Positions 20,921 through 32,259 of a stretch of 64,000 nucleotides of DNA are shown here, in pieces; the first letter of the stretch is position 1, and each line of letters opens with the position of its first letter. A model generated the notes under the pieces. It searched no databases, was not told where the DNA came from, and saw nothing but the letters and a program-made list of their open reading frames with translations. Source of the DNA: Enterobacter ludwigii (GTDB lineage Bacteria; Pseudomonadota; Gammaproteobacteria; Enterobacterales; Enterobacteriaceae); NCBI RefSeq assembly GCF_001750725.1, contig NZ_CP017279.1, positions 186,001 to 250,000 of the forward strand, read 5' to 3'. Both the position numbers and the translations under genes were made by a program.

Positions 20921-21796
20921 TTACGCCAGGATACCGCTCAGGCCGTGCAGGCTCATGTAAATCCCGACCACAGTAATCAGGGCGGCGGAGATCCACGGTG
21001 CTTTTCGTGAAAACTCGCTGAAACCCGGCCAGCGTTTTGTCGCATGCTTAAGGCTCAGGGCGGCAATTGCACCGGAAGCGACCAGCGTTAACGCCAGACC
21101 AATACTGAAGCTGAATACCAGCGTTGCGCCGAGGGCAAAATGCTTCAGCTGCAGGCAGATGAGCAGGACCGTGATTGAGGCCGGGCAGGGGATAAGCCCT
21201 CCGGTCAGGCCAAACAGTGCAATTTGTCCGGTGGTAACGTTCTGGCCGTTGAAGCGGCGGTTAATATCCTGTGCATGCGCGCGCTGGTGGGCGTCCTGCC
21301 ACTCTTCTTCAACCAGTGGATGCCCATGGTCGTGATGATCATGATGGTGGTCATGGTCATGGTCATGGTCATGGTCATGGTCGTGATGATCATGATGGTG
21401 GTCATGGTCATGATGATGGTCATGGTGATCGTGATGATGGTGGTGATCGTGTGGCTGACTCTCCTTCCAGGTTCGCCAGGCCATCCACAGGGCGATCAGC
21501 ACGATCAGTATCCCCGAGACCAGCTGGAACCAGGGCTCAGACGTATGCGCATCCCAGCCCCGGCCAAACCATAATCCTGCCATGGCAATGATCCAGACCA
21601 CCGCCGTATGGGAAAGCGTTGCCGCCAGACCAAGCAACACCGCCTGTTTCAGCGTACCGCGAATAGCCACAATAAACGCGGCCATCATCGTTTTGGAGTG
21701 GCCCGGCTCCAGGCCATGCAGCGCGCCGAGGAGGATAGCGCTGGGTACAAACAGCCAGGCATTGCCCTGCTGCAGGAGTGAAGCAAAATCGTTCAT
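20921..21796 (-). CDS. rcnA: RcnA, nickel/cobalt efflux protein
   Basis: RcnA exports Ni2+ and Co2+ across the inner membrane. The 291-residue sequence has about six membrane helices of the NicO type, including LLGALHGLEPGHSKTMMAAF with its metal-binding H-x-x-x-x-x-H-S pattern and LTGGLIPCPASITVL. A very long His/Asp loop (about 50 residues, positions about 117-165) separates helices 3 and 4; it is longer than the E. coli loop and built from tandem repeats. The divergent rcnR encodes the repressor. No rcnB follows. Confidence 0.95.
   Translation of the reverse strand: MNDFASLLQQGNAWLFVPSAILLGALHGLEPGHSKTMMAAFIVAIRGTLKQAVLLGLAATLSHTAVVWIIAMAGLWFGRGWDAHTSEPWFQLVSGILIVLIALWMAWRTWKESQPHDHHHHHDHHDHHHDHDHHHDHHDHDHDHDHDHDHHHDHHDHGHPLVEEEWQDAHQRAHAQDINRRFNGQNVTTGQIALFGLTGGLIPCPASITVLLICLQLKHFALGATLVFSFSIGLALTLVASGAIAALSLKHATKRWPGFSEFSRKAPWISAALITVVGIYMSLHGLSGILA
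21326..21411. repeat. In-frame 51-bp tandem duplication coding the RcnA His/Asp loop
   Basis: The 35 bases from 21326 are repeated exactly from 21377, giving a 51-base (17-codon) period. Within it, the hexamer GGTCAT (His-Asp on the coding strand) repeats further. The repeat lies inside rcnA and keeps the frame. Confidence 0.85.
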
Positions 21797-21830
21797 GGAA
21801 AATTCCGGAGTGGAAAGCGTGTTCAGATAC

Positions 21831-21887
21831 TACTCCCCCCCAGTAGTCTAATACTACCCCCCAGTAGAAAAATACTCAGGGGGAGTA
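21831..21887. promoter_or_regulatory. Three RcnR-type operators in the rcnA-rcnR gap
   Basis: TACT-N7-AGTA occurs at 21831-21845, 21852-21866 and 21873-21887, with C- or G-tract centres, matching the TACT-G6-N-AGTA site of RcnR. The start-to-start spacing is exactly 21 bases twice, so all three face the same side of the helix. Sites 1 and 2 have the C-tract on the + strand and site 3 the G-tract. Confidence 0.85.
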
Positions 21888-21930
21888 GAGCATGATATGC
21901 TTTAAAAGCCATACGATGAGGGAGACAGAG

Positions 21931-22203
21931 ATGTCACATACGGTTCGCGACAAGAAGATGTTATTGACTCGCCTGAAGAAAATTCAGGGGCAAAGCGCTG
22001 CCCTGGAAAAAATGCTCAATAGCGACCACGAATGCGCCGACGTGTTACAACAGCTGGCGGCGATCCGCGGCGCGGTAAACGGCATGATGATGCAGGTGAT
22101 CGAAGGTCATCTCACCGATCATGTGGTGAAAGAGCCTGAAGAAGCTCAGCGCGAAGCCGATCTTGGCGTCGTGTTACAGGTGATCAAATCCTACCTTAAG
22201 TAG
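21931..22203 (+). CDS. rcnR: RcnR, Ni/Co-responsive repressor of rcnA
   Basis: The ATG at 21931 ([10 protein letters not shown]) follows GGGAGACAGAG and gives 90 residues, the E. coli length; the frame upstream to 21892 is an open extension. RcnR is an all-helical CsoR/RcnR protein. The metal ligands expected from E. coli are visible: His3, Cys35 (HECADVLQQ), and His60 and His64 near EGHLTDH. When metal-free it wraps the operators between rcnR and rcnA. Its last 8 bases overlap the tail of the convergent pdeB. Confidence 0.95.
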   Translation: MSHTVRDKKMLLTRLKKIQGQSAALEKMLNSDHECADVLQQLAAIRGAVNGMMMQVIEGHLTDHVVKEPEEAQREADLGVVLQVIKSYLK

Positions 22204-23761
22204 GATGTGTTTTGAGGTTATCTTCCGCCCAAAGAATAAAGTCCGCTTTCGGCAACGCCTTGCTGTAGTACCAACCCTGCCCATACTGAACGCCGTGACG
22301 ACGTAGCCAGGCGAGTTGCCCTTCGGTCTCCACGCCTTCCGCCACCATCGCCAGCTTCAGCGATTTCGCCATTTCAATAATGTGTGGCGTCACGTTTTTA
22401 TATTCCAGTGCATCCACAAACGCTTTATCAATTTTTAGCGTGTCGACATCCAGATCCTGCAGGTAGCTCAGGCTGGAATAGCCCGTACCGAAATCATCAA
22501 TATAGATTGCGTGGCCTGAATGACGAAAGGCGGCGATGGCCGGAGCGCTGATTTTAGGATCGGCAAAGCCGCGCTCGGTTAACTCAAGGGCGATCTGTTG
22601 CGGATGGACTTTCCACTTATTCATTAAGTGGCTCAACAGTGGCGGGAGTTTTCCCGAGGTCAAATCGGCCGGCGCGAGGTTAATGGAAATATGCTGACCG
22701 GCGTGAAGGTGCAGCCAGTAGCCCATATCCTCAAATACCTTTTCAATGACCAAATGCGTCAGCTGCGAGATGAGCCCCGTTTGCTCAGCAAGCGGCACAA
22801 AAATATCCGGTGAAAGGCTGCTGCCGTCAGGCTGGGGCCAGCGGGTTAGCGCCTCTGCGCCCACAATCTTCCCGCTAGAGAGTTCAATAATGGGCTGATA
22901 ATGAACCACAAATTCCCGGTTGTTAATGGCGTCAAGCAGGCGGTTGCGTGGCGACTGGATGCGACGCAGCAGTCGTAAAACAAAGAGTGCGGCAAGCAGG
23001 CTTATCAGTATGCCAAACGGCAGCCAGATGAGAAGTTGCTGGTGCCAGGTTTCAGCCAGCGGTTTTAACGCCGCCCAGGCGACCACCGTAAACCCCAGTT
23101 CAGGAACAGGCTTCATAATGTATATCGAGCCGTTGTACTGAATACGGGTGACGCCCTGATCCTTAACCAGATTGCGGATATGCGGATCGAGATTGCTGCT
23201 GCTGGCAAAAATGAGATGTGATTTGCTGCCCACCAGGGCGGCATCTGTGGCGATCTCACCGAAAGGGATCACATCGACAAGCGAGGCAGGATCGAGCAGC
23301 ACCAGATAGTGGCCCCGACCCAGGACCGCCATGTAGCGGCTAAAACCGAGATCGTTTTGCGTGGTGAGCCATGCGCCATAACCATCTTCCGTGATTCGCA
23401 TGGGCGGCGGGAAAGGGGCCGACTGACTGGTTTGTTCCAGGGACGAGCAAAGGGGCTCAAGATTGTTGATATAAATAACTTCCTGAACATAACGCCATGA
23501 AAAAGCGACCCGCCGCATCTCCCTTAAATGCATAACGCTACAGGGGATCCCTTTAAAGGTCTGCAGGCTATTGAGCGCTTCCTTTGCATCATCCACCACC
23601 CTGGCGGTACGTATCAGCACGCGTGAGGCATAGCTATCCAGCGCATCGACAAACTTATCTTCCGCCTGGCGATGTGCCAGCCAGATGCTCAGGCTAATCG
23701 GAACCAGTACCGCAATGATAAGTACGCCGGTCACCAGACTGACCAGATGTCGGGTTTTCAT
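22196..23761 (-). CDS. pdeB: PdeB (YlaB), CSS-motif c-di-GMP phosphodiesterase
   Basis: The 521-residue protein has an N-terminal membrane helix ([19 protein letters not shown]) and a periplasmic CSS domain with the motif LCSS and a partner Cys (GIPCSVM). A second membrane helix ([20 protein letters not shown]) follows, then a cytoplasmic EAL domain. Catalytic signatures are intact: [43 protein letters not shown] and EGVET. It should degrade c-di-GMP, under redox control through the CSS cysteines (a DsbA-linked mechanism known for this family). In E. coli ylaB also precedes rpmE2-rpmJ2 and ylaC. Confidence 0.93.
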   Translation of the reverse strand: MKTRHLVSLVTGVLIIAVLVPISLSIWLAHRQAEDKFVDALDSYASRVLIRTARVVDDAKEALNSLQTFKGIPCSVMHLREMRRVAFSWRYVQEVIYINNLEPLCSSLEQTSQSAPFPPPMRITEDGYGAWLTTQNDLGFSRYMAVLGRGHYLVLLDPASLVDVIPFGEIATDAALVGSKSHLIFASSSNLDPHIRNLVKDQGVTRIQYNGSIYIMKPVPELGFTVVAWAALKPLAETWHQQLLIWLPFGILISLLAALFVLRLLRRIQSPRNRLLDAINNREFVVHYQPIIELSSGKIVGAEALTRWPQPDGSSLSPDIFVPLAEQTGLISQLTHLVIEKVFEDMGYWLHLHAGQHISINLAPADLTSGKLPPLLSHLMNKWKVHPQQIALELTERGFADPKISAPAIAAFRHSGHAIYIDDFGTGYSSLSYLQDLDVDTLKIDKAFVDALEYKNVTPHIIEMAKSLKLAMVAEGVETEGQLAWLRRHGVQYGQGWYYSKALPKADFILWAEDNLKTHPT

Positions 23762-23933
23762 GGTGCTGTCTCCTTCCTCTTATGCCCGCTCCTGGGCGCT
23801 GAAAAACCTGCCAGAGGAGAAAGATTTTACCGCTAAATGATAAAGTTATAGCACGCGCAGGTCATGATTTACGGCACAACAGAAAATATCGTCGGGGCAG
23901 AGGGGTTGTTTTTTCAGCAGGGGTTAGATATCA

Positions 23934-23954
23934 TTTTGTTATGTTATAACAAAA
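23934..23954. promoter_or_regulatory. Zur-type operator upstream of rpmE2-rpmJ2
   Basis: TTTTGTTAT-GTT-ATAACAAAA is a perfect 9-bp inverted repeat, similar to the Zur consensus core GTTATAATATAAC. It ends 15 bases before the rpmE2 start, as expected for zinc-repressed alternative ribosomal proteins. Confidence 0.8.
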
Positions 23955-23969
23955 CATGAAGAGTTTACG

Positions 23970-24230
23970 ATGAAACCAGATATCCACCCAGCCTATCGCA
24001 CCGTGGTGTTCCACGACACCAGTGCTAATGAATACTTTAAAGTCGGCTCAACCATTAAGACCGACCGCGAAATTGAACTCGACGGTGAAACGTATCCGTA
24101 TATCACCATCGAGGTCTCTTCAAAATCGCACCCGTTCTACACCGGCAAGCAGAAAACGTTCTCGACGGATGGCAGTGCGGCGCGCTTCCGTAAGCGTTTC
24201 GGCGGCTTTCTTAATGCGAAGCGGGGATAA
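23970..24230 (+). CDS. rpmE2: RpmE2 (YkgM), zinc-independent ribosomal protein L31B
   Basis: The 86-residue L31 paralogue ([19 protein letters not shown]...) lacks the CxxC zinc ligands of normal L31; it contains no cysteine at all. It replaces zinc-bound L31 when zinc is scarce, releasing zinc. It is co-transcribed with rpmJ2 two bases downstream, behind a Zur-like operator. Length and sequence match E. coli YkgM. Confidence 0.96.
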   Translation: MKPDIHPAYRTVVFHDTSANEYFKVGSTIKTDREIELDGETYPYITIEVSSKSHPFYTGKQKTFSTDGSAARFRKRFGGFLNAKRG

Positions 24231-24232
24231 CC

Positions 24233-24373
24233 ATGCAGGTACTTAACTCATTGCGCAGTGCAAAACAGCGTCACCCGGATTGCCAGATAGTCAAACGCAA
24301 GGGACGCTTATACGTGATTTGCAAATCCAATCCGCGCTTTAAGGCGGTTCAGGGACGTAAGAAAAGACGCTAG
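24233..24373 (+). CDS. rpmJ2: RpmJ2 (YkgO), ribosomal protein L36B
   Basis: This 46-residue basic protein starts two bases after the rpmE2 stop. It reads [15 protein letters not shown], then [17 protein letters not shown] and ends in KKRR. It is the L36 paralogue that lacks the complete CCCH zinc site, having only two cysteines. It substitutes for zinc-binding L36 under zinc limitation. Its last 4 bases overlap the end of the convergent acetyltransferase gene. Confidence 0.95.
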   Translation: MQVLNSLRSAKQRHPDCQIVKRKGRLYVICKSNPRFKAVQGRKKRR

Positions 24374-25080
24374 ACGCGTGCTTCGCGCCAGCTTTCCAGG
24401 GATCTTTTTTGGTTGCCATCGGCAGTAAAATTGTCGGTGGCAAGCCAGCCTTCAAAGGCACTCGCCAGCGCCGGCCACTCTTTGTCGAGAATCGAAAACC
24501 AGTCGGTATCCCGGTTATGACCTTTCGTGACCAGTGCCTGACGAAAACGCCCCTCAAACTGAAAGCCAAGACGCAGTGCCGCCTTGCGCGAAGGCGCGTT
24601 CAGGCTGTTGCACTTCCACTCGTATCGACGATACCCAAGGGTGTCGAACACGTATCGCATCAGCAGATATTGCGCTTCCGTCGACATCGGCGTGCGGCTG
24701 AGCAGCGGGGAGAAATGAACATGTCCCACCTCCACAACGCCGTTGGTTGGATCGATCCGCATCAGAGCCAGCGTGCCGACCGGAGACTGGGTCTGGTTGT
24801 CGATAACGCTAAAGTGAATCGGATCGGATAAGTCACGCACGCTCTCTACCCATCCTGCAAACGCCTCTGCGCTGGCATCCGGCTCACGCAGCAGCCACGT
24901 CCAGCTGCGGGTATCTTCGGCCAGAGAATACGCGCTGAACAACGCCTCAGCGTGCTCCACCCGCAGCGGCTCAAGGCGACAATAGTGGCCCTGAAGCACC
25001 ACACGTGAAGGGTGCTGGCGGGGTTGCCAGTCGATAAGCGCCTCGCCTACTGGCTGTCCAAACTCGTTGAATGTTTTCAT
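24370..25080 (-). CDS. GNAT acetyltransferase, RimJ/RimL-like
   Basis: The 236-residue protein is one GNAT domain with the RimJ/RimL layout: [83 protein letters not shown] and [17 protein letters not shown]. The acetyl-CoA binding region is not the simple Q/RxxGxG/A form but fits the RimJ type ([13 protein letters not shown]). The substrate is unknown and may be a protein N-terminus or small molecule. It is head-to-head with a MocR regulator, which may control it. There is no K-12 counterpart at this place. Confidence 0.85.
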   Translation of the reverse strand: MKTFNEFGQPVGEALIDWQPRQHPSRVVLQGHYCRLEPLRVEHAEALFSAYSLAEDTRSWTWLLREPDASAEAFAGWVESVRDLSDPIHFSVIDNQTQSPVGTLALMRIDPTNGVVEVGHVHFSPLLSRTPMSTEAQYLLMRYVFDTLGYRRYEWKCNSLNAPSRKAALRLGFQFEGRFRQALVTKGHNRDTDWFSILDKEWPALASAFEGWLATDNFTADGNQKRSLESWREARV

Positions 25081-25160
25081 TTTACTGTCCGTGACGTTGA
25101 TAAGAACGCCAGACTAGTGAATTACTGGTTCCTTAAAAAGTGCCACTCAGATATGTTTTG

Positions 25161-25170
25161 GTGGTACCAC
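25161..25170. promoter_or_regulatory. Palindrome in the GNAT-MocR divergent gap
   Basis: GTGGTACCAC is a perfect 10-bp palindrome just before the MocR gene's Shine-Dalgarno. Upstream, ACTGGTTCC (25125) and AGTGCCACT (25139) form a looser inverted repeat with the same TGG..CC pattern. These are candidate binding sites for the MocR regulator, by position only. Confidence 0.4.
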
Positions 25171-25180
25171 GGGAGGCGAG

Positions 25181-26641
25181 ATGAACATACCGGGCGATGA
25201 ATTTTATACTTTGCTGAATGCCGCGTTGAAAGCGCGGGGGGAAGAGACGCTACAGCGTGCACTGTATCATGCATTGCGTGAGGCGATACTGTGCGGCCGG
25301 CTACACGCCGGGAGTCGGCTTCCCGGTTCGCGAATGCTGGCTCAGCAGCTCTCGCTTTCACGGAATACCGTCAATGCGGCGCTGGAACAGCTGACGCTCG
25401 AAGGGTATCTGCTGCGTAACCGCCAGGGGACGCGGGTGGCGCAGCTGGCGCAGCGTACGCTCGTTCAGGCATTGCCGGACTCTGCCGTCGCGCTCGGCAG
25501 CCGGGTCGCCTCGCTGCCTGCGGCGGTGCCGCGTGATACCCCGGTTCCGGCATTTACGCCGGGAACACCGGCCATCAACTACTTTCCCCTGCCGCTGTGG
25601 CGGCGCTTGTACGACCGGGTTCTGCGCGAAGAGGGCAGCGCGCTGTTAGGGTATGGTGATCCTGCCGGGGAGCCGTCGCTGCGGGCGGCCATTGCCCGCC
25701 ACCTTGCCCTTTCGCGCGGCATTGACTGCGATGCCAGTCAGATAGTGATGACCGAAGGCGCGCTTGAGGGGGTAAACCTTTGCACGTTGCTGCTGAGCGA
25801 ACCCGGCAGCGTCGCGTGGGTGGAAGATCCTGGCTATGGCGGGGCTAAAAGCGCCTTTGCCAAAGCGGGCTTAGTCATGACGGGGATGCCGGTTGATGAC
25901 GAAGGCATGTTCTGGGAAGGGCTGGATACGCCGTCCCCTGCGCTTATTTTCACCTCACCTTCGCACCAGTTTCCGTACGGAAGCGTGCTCAGCGCGCGGC
26001 GACGCCTGGCGCTGCTGGATCTGGCCCGGCAGCATAACGCCTGGATTATTGAAGATGATTACGACAGCGAGTTTCGTTATTCCGGTGAGCCCGTGCCCGC
26101 AATGCTGGGAATGGTCAACAATGCGCCGGTTGTCTATCTTGGTACCTTCAGCAAAACCCTCTTTCCGTCGCTGAGAATGGGGTTCATGGTGTTACCCCCG
26201 GCGCTGGCAAAAGCGGCCCGTCCGGCCATTGGCGCGCTGCTGCGTGGCGGGCATCGCGCCGAACAGCGAACCCTGGCGCTGTTTATTGAGGAAGGACATT
26301 ATGCCCGCCACCTTGCCGCCATGCGCCGGCTCTACCGTAAGCGCTACCGACAGCTGCGTGAGGTGCTGAGTGCTGAGCTTCATACTCCGCATCGCATTCT
26401 GGCGGGTGAAGGGGGGATGCATCTGACGCTGGCAATAGACGGCATCGACGACCAGAAAGTGGTCGCGCAGGCGAGGACGTTTCAGCTGGCACCCGCTGCA
26501 CTGAGCGGGTATTACCTGGAGCCGAAGCAGGGGCAAACCGGTCTGGTGTTAGGTTACGGCAATACCTCTGCTTCTCAGTTTGTGTCGGGTATCCGACGCA
26601 TACAGGCTTTAATCACGCAGCAGCAGGACGGGAAAGGGTAA
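25181..26641 (+). CDS. MocR-type (GntR/aminotransferase) transcription regulator, PdxR-like
   Basis: The 486-residue protein joins a GntR winged helix ([49 protein letters not shown]) to an aminotransferase-like domain. It has the [27 protein letters not shown] and [12 protein letters not shown] segments and a PLP-lysine region [17 protein letters not shown]. The family includes PdxR, TauR, GabR and others, and the effector depends on the member. The divergent GNAT gene is the likely target. A strong GGGAGGCGAG Shine-Dalgarno supports the start. Its 3' end overlaps the convergent ylaC by 29 bases. Confidence 0.9.
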   Translation: MNIPGDEFYTLLNAALKARGEETLQRALYHALREAILCGRLHAGSRLPGSRMLAQQLSLSRNTVNAALEQLTLEGYLLRNRQGTRVAQLAQRTLVQALPDSAVALGSRVASLPAAVPRDTPVPAFTPGTPAINYFPLPLWRRLYDRVLREEGSALLGYGDPAGEPSLRAAIARHLALSRGIDCDASQIVMTEGALEGVNLCTLLLSEPGSVAWVEDPGYGGAKSAFAKAGLVMTGMPVDDEGMFWEGLDTPSPALIFTSPSHQFPYGSVLSARRRLALLDLARQHNAWIIEDDYDSEFRYSGEPVPAMLGMVNNAPVVYLGTFSKTLFPSLRMGFMVLPPALAKAARPAIGALLRGGHRAEQRTLALFIEEGHYARHLAAMRRLYRKRYRQLREVLSAELHTPHRILAGEGGMHLTLAIDGIDDQKVVAQARTFQLAPAALSGYYLEPKQGQTGLVLGYGNTSASQFVSGIRRIQALITQQQDGKG

Positions 26642-27080
26642 AGACATCATAAAAAGAGAGCTGACCTTTGGTGGATACCATCTTCTGCAGCTTCTCTTTT
26701 TGCACTGTTTCAACCGCGGGGGAGTGCATGATGCTTTCGATCAGCTCCGGCGGCACGTAACGCGTGTTATACCATTCACCGTTATAGCAAACCCGGAAAT
26801 CAAGGACGTCGATATCTTCGTAGCGGTAGCGGGGATTAACGTCAAAAAAGAAAAAGGCGTTAAACACCACAAACAGAATGACAAGCAGCCAGACGGAGTC
26901 CACCAGAGTTTCGGACTTCAGCATCACAATCAGTGTCGCCAGCCAGGCGGCATACATTGCGACAAACAGTCCAGGGTGTTTGCGAATAAAGCTGATGCTA
27001 AAGCGCGGGCGATTGTCGCGCTTTTCGCGGTGATTAAGATCGTCGATGGTGGCAGTAAGCAGGCGCTGTATCTCGGTCAT
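26613..27080 (-). CDS. ylaC: YlaC, predicted inner-membrane protein
   Basis: The 155-residue protein has two adjacent membrane helices ([20 protein letters not shown] and [17 protein letters not shown]) flanked by cytoplasmic ends. The C-terminal part ([34 protein letters not shown]) is typical of YlaC. Function is unknown. It lies between the accessory block and maa, as in E. coli. Its 3' end overlaps the convergent MocR gene by 29 bases. Confidence 0.9.
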   Translation of the reverse strand: MTEIQRLLTATIDDLNHREKRDNRPRFSISFIRKHPGLFVAMYAAWLATLIVMLKSETLVDSVWLLVILFVVFNAFFFFDVNPRYRYEDIDVLDFRVCYNGEWYNTRYVPPELIESIMHSPAVETVQKEKLQKMVSTKGQLSFYDVFTLSRPAAA

Positions 27081-27197
27081 TTTTTGCCTTTATGAAAATT
27101 GACAATACAGGATGTCTGCCAATTTTAGGGGAGCCATTTGGCTGAAAAAAGTAACAGTCAGGCGCTAAAAGACCATAACAGTTGACTCCCCGTCACT

Positions 27198-27749
27198 TTA
27201 CAGCCGTTTAATGATTGTTGCCGGATTGCCGCCGACGACGACATTCGCCGGGACGTCTTTCGTTACGATAGCGCCGGAGGCCACCACCACATTATCACCC
27301 AACGTAACGCCCGGGTTAATAACCGCACGTCCGCCAATCCAGACGTTGTTGCCGATGGTCACCGGCTTGCCAAACTCCACGCCGCTATTACGCGCGTCGG
27401 CGTCCAGCGGATGGGTTGCCGTGTAAATATGCACCCCTGGCGCGAGCATGCAGTTGTCGCCAATATGTATCGGGCAGACATCCAGCATCACGCAATCGAA
27501 ATTGGCGTAAAATTCTTTGCCCAGATAAATGTTATATCCATAGTCACAGCGGAAGCTCGGCTCAATATAGGCCCCTTCGCTTTGCCCGAGGAGTTCCGCC
27601 AGAATGTTCTGGCGTTCGAGTTTCTCATCAGGTGCCGTGTGGTTATAACGGTGAACCAGGTGTCGGGCGCGTAATCGGTCGGCCCGTAATGTTTCATCAC
27701 CAGGGCGGTAATGTTCACCTGCAATCATCTTCTGCTTTTCTATGCTCAT
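27198..27749 (-). CDS. maa: Maa, maltose O-acetyltransferase
   Basis: The start at 27749 ([11 protein letters not shown]) gives 183 residues, the E. coli length; four extra codons upstream are open. The protein is a NodL/LacA-type left-handed beta-helix with an N-terminal cap ([14 protein letters not shown]). The catalytic His is in IYTATHPLD, and hexapeptide repeats run through [20 protein letters not shown]. It transfers acetyl from acetyl-CoA to the 6-OH of maltose or glucose. A CRP-like site lies about 80 bases upstream. Confidence 0.94.
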   Translation of the reverse strand: MSIEKQKMIAGEHYRPGDETLRADRLRARHLVHRYNHTAPDEKLERQNILAELLGQSEGAYIEPSFRCDYGYNIYLGKEFYANFDCVMLDVCPIHIGDNCMLAPGVHIYTATHPLDADARNSGVEFGKPVTIGNNVWIGGRAVINPGVTLGDNVVVASGAIVTKDVPANVVVGGNPATIIKRL

Positions 27750-27823
27750 TGGGAACCTCACTGGTCGTCTTTACCGTAGGGTAATCGGAACAGGATGGCA
27801 GGGGAACGTTCCCGGAAAACCAC

Positions 27824-27839
27824 TGTGACTATAATCACA
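27824..27839. promoter_or_regulatory. CRP-like site upstream of maa
   Basis: TGTGA-CTATAA-TCACA is a perfect CRP half-site pair. It is centred 82 bases upstream of the maa start, in the 27750-27958 gap between maa and hha. The rest of that gap shows no gene; GGGGAACGTTCCC (27801) is another small palindrome. Confidence 0.6.
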
Positions 27840-27958
27840 ATAATATTGCGGATGAGCACGTTTTACACGGAGACCTGCACTGGGGCAGGAGGGTATAACC
27901 AGAAAGTTGAATACAGCTGAGAAAGTGGCGTAGAACCTCTACAGACACACTTCAAAGA

Positions 27959-28177
27959 TTAACGGACAAATCTCCACACGGACGTTGGGATTTTGTCATA
28001 CAGCTTATTCATGGTCAGTTCTGCAAGACGGTGGTCAGCCGCTGAATAAAATACCGCCAGTTCATTATCAGAAAGCTCGTATTTATTCTTTTCAATTACA
28101 CGTTCAAGCGTGTCTATTGACTGACAGCGTCGCAAACGCATCAAATAATCGATTTTTGTGAGTGGTTTTTCAGACAT
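27959..28177 (-). CDS. hha: Hha, H-NS partner and hemolysin-expression modulator
   Basis: The 72-residue, all-helical protein is the same length as E. coli Hha ([28 protein letters not shown]...). It binds the N-terminal dimerisation domain of H-NS and StpA and strengthens silencing of horizontally acquired genes. It has no DNA-binding domain of its own. It follows tomB by 27 bases in the tomB-hha operon. Confidence 0.97.
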   Translation of the reverse strand: MSEKPLTKIDYLMRLRRCQSIDTLERVIEKNKYELSDNELAVFYSAADHRLAELTMNKLYDKIPTSVWRFVR

Positions 28178-28204
28178 AAATTTACCTTACTAATTGTAAT
28201 AATT

Positions 28205-28579
28205 TTAACAGGAAAGACTAACGGGGTTAGCTCTGCTCACGTTGATGAAGCAACGAAATAGTCGGTTGCCCGATTTACGCCATTTCTGCAAATCTTGCGC
28301 ATTAATGCCGTAGCTGCTGAACAACATAAAGGTGTCATCCAGGTATTCATCAATTTGCTCAATCAGCTTATTATCTTCATTGTACTTAATTTTATAATTA
28401 AGTGCGAAGGTTGCAATATGCTCGATCAACTCGTTTAACTGTAAATTGATGGCAGACGTTGGGTCGTTTACCCAGCCATGGTTACTTTCATCAAGATTGG
28501 CAAGGCAGTCATGGTACAAGGATTCGCAGAGAAATTTCAACTGCGCGATATCATGCCTTTTTGGCGAGTACTCGTCCAT
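28205..28579 (-). CDS. tomB: TomB, Hha antagonist (antitoxin)
   Basis: The ATG at 28579 begins MDEYSPKRHDIAQLKFL and gives 124 residues, identical in length to E. coli TomB. The upstream 11 codons are an open extension. TomB counters Hha toxicity through oxidation of an Hha cysteine; the conserved Cys of TomB (FLCESLYHDC) is present. It is co-transcribed with hha. The C-terminal NPVSLSC differs slightly from E. coli. Confidence 0.95.
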   Translation of the reverse strand: MDEYSPKRHDIAQLKFLCESLYHDCLANLDESNHGWVNDPTSAINLQLNELIEHIATFALNYKIKYNEDNKLIEQIDEYLDDTFMLFSSYGINAQDLQKWRKSGNRLFRCFINVSRANPVSLSC

Positions 28580-29047
28580 AGCGCATCCCCTTCTGAGTGA
28601 TTTCTTACTCACCGAACATCATGTCGGGATGGATACAACATACTTAGCCGCACGGGTGCTGTGTTCCTGATAACTCTAACTATAATCCACTCTGATCAAG
28701 ATTTCACCGCGCTATTACGAAAAATTACAAATAAAAGCACTGACTGCGAGCCTTTACGCAAATGTGCCTTCAGCGCTAAACATTTTTATCCAGATTAACG
28801 CGGAACTTTTTTCGCTCCCTTACGTTTCATTGGCTTAGCGTAAACAATCCTAAGATGTCCAAATCCGGAGTTCTCTTTGTCTGAAGATATGGTTAGGAAT
28901 ATTCCTAATCACTTAAGCAGGGAAATGAAATTAAAAAAATCCTGAATTCAGCGATTACGTTATCACTTAATTATGATATGTCATTGTAGGCGGCAGGAAA
29001 TAAATAGAAGCACAATAAGCCTATTTTATGATTTTTTTCTGAAAAAG
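28580..29047. other. Gene-free region between tomB and acrB
   Basis: About 470 AT-rich bases hold the tomB promoter region and no convincing open frame. The main structure is the 16-bp palindrome at 28893-28908, with runs of A and T around 28930-29045. The + strand ends in the terminator at 29048-29073. A short transcript cannot be excluded. Confidence 0.6.
28893..28908. promoter_or_regulatory. RcsB-box-like palindrome
   Basis: TTAGGAATATTCCTAA is a perfect 16-bp palindrome. Its core TAGGAATATTCCTA differs by one base from the RcsAB box TAAGAATATTCCTA. It lies about 315 bases upstream of tomB. RcsB binding is inferred. Confidence 0.5.
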
Positions 29048-29073
29048 AAAAAGGCCGCTAATGCGGCCTTTTT
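29048..29073. terminator. Bidirectional terminator downstream of acrB
   Basis: AAAAAGGCCGC/GCGGCCTTTTT with a TAAT loop is T-rich on both strands' 3' sides. It lies 18 bases after the acrB stop (minus strand) and could also end a + strand transcript. Confidence 0.88.
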
Positions 29074-29090
29074 ATCATGTGAAACCGGTA

Positions 29091-32240
<3,150 letters not shown>

Positions 32241-32259
32241 TTAACGGCTCCTGTTTAAG

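Noticed and set aside
21326..21460. Repeat array that could be mistaken for a CRISPR
   Set aside because: Short, in-frame, low-complexity His/Asp codons within rcnA, with no unique spacers and no cas genes.
21224..21574. Val/Met-rich + strand open frame over the rcnA His loop, looking like a membrane protein
   Set aside because: It is the reverse reading of the GGTCAT repeats coding His-Asp, so the hydrophobicity is a by-product of the repeat.
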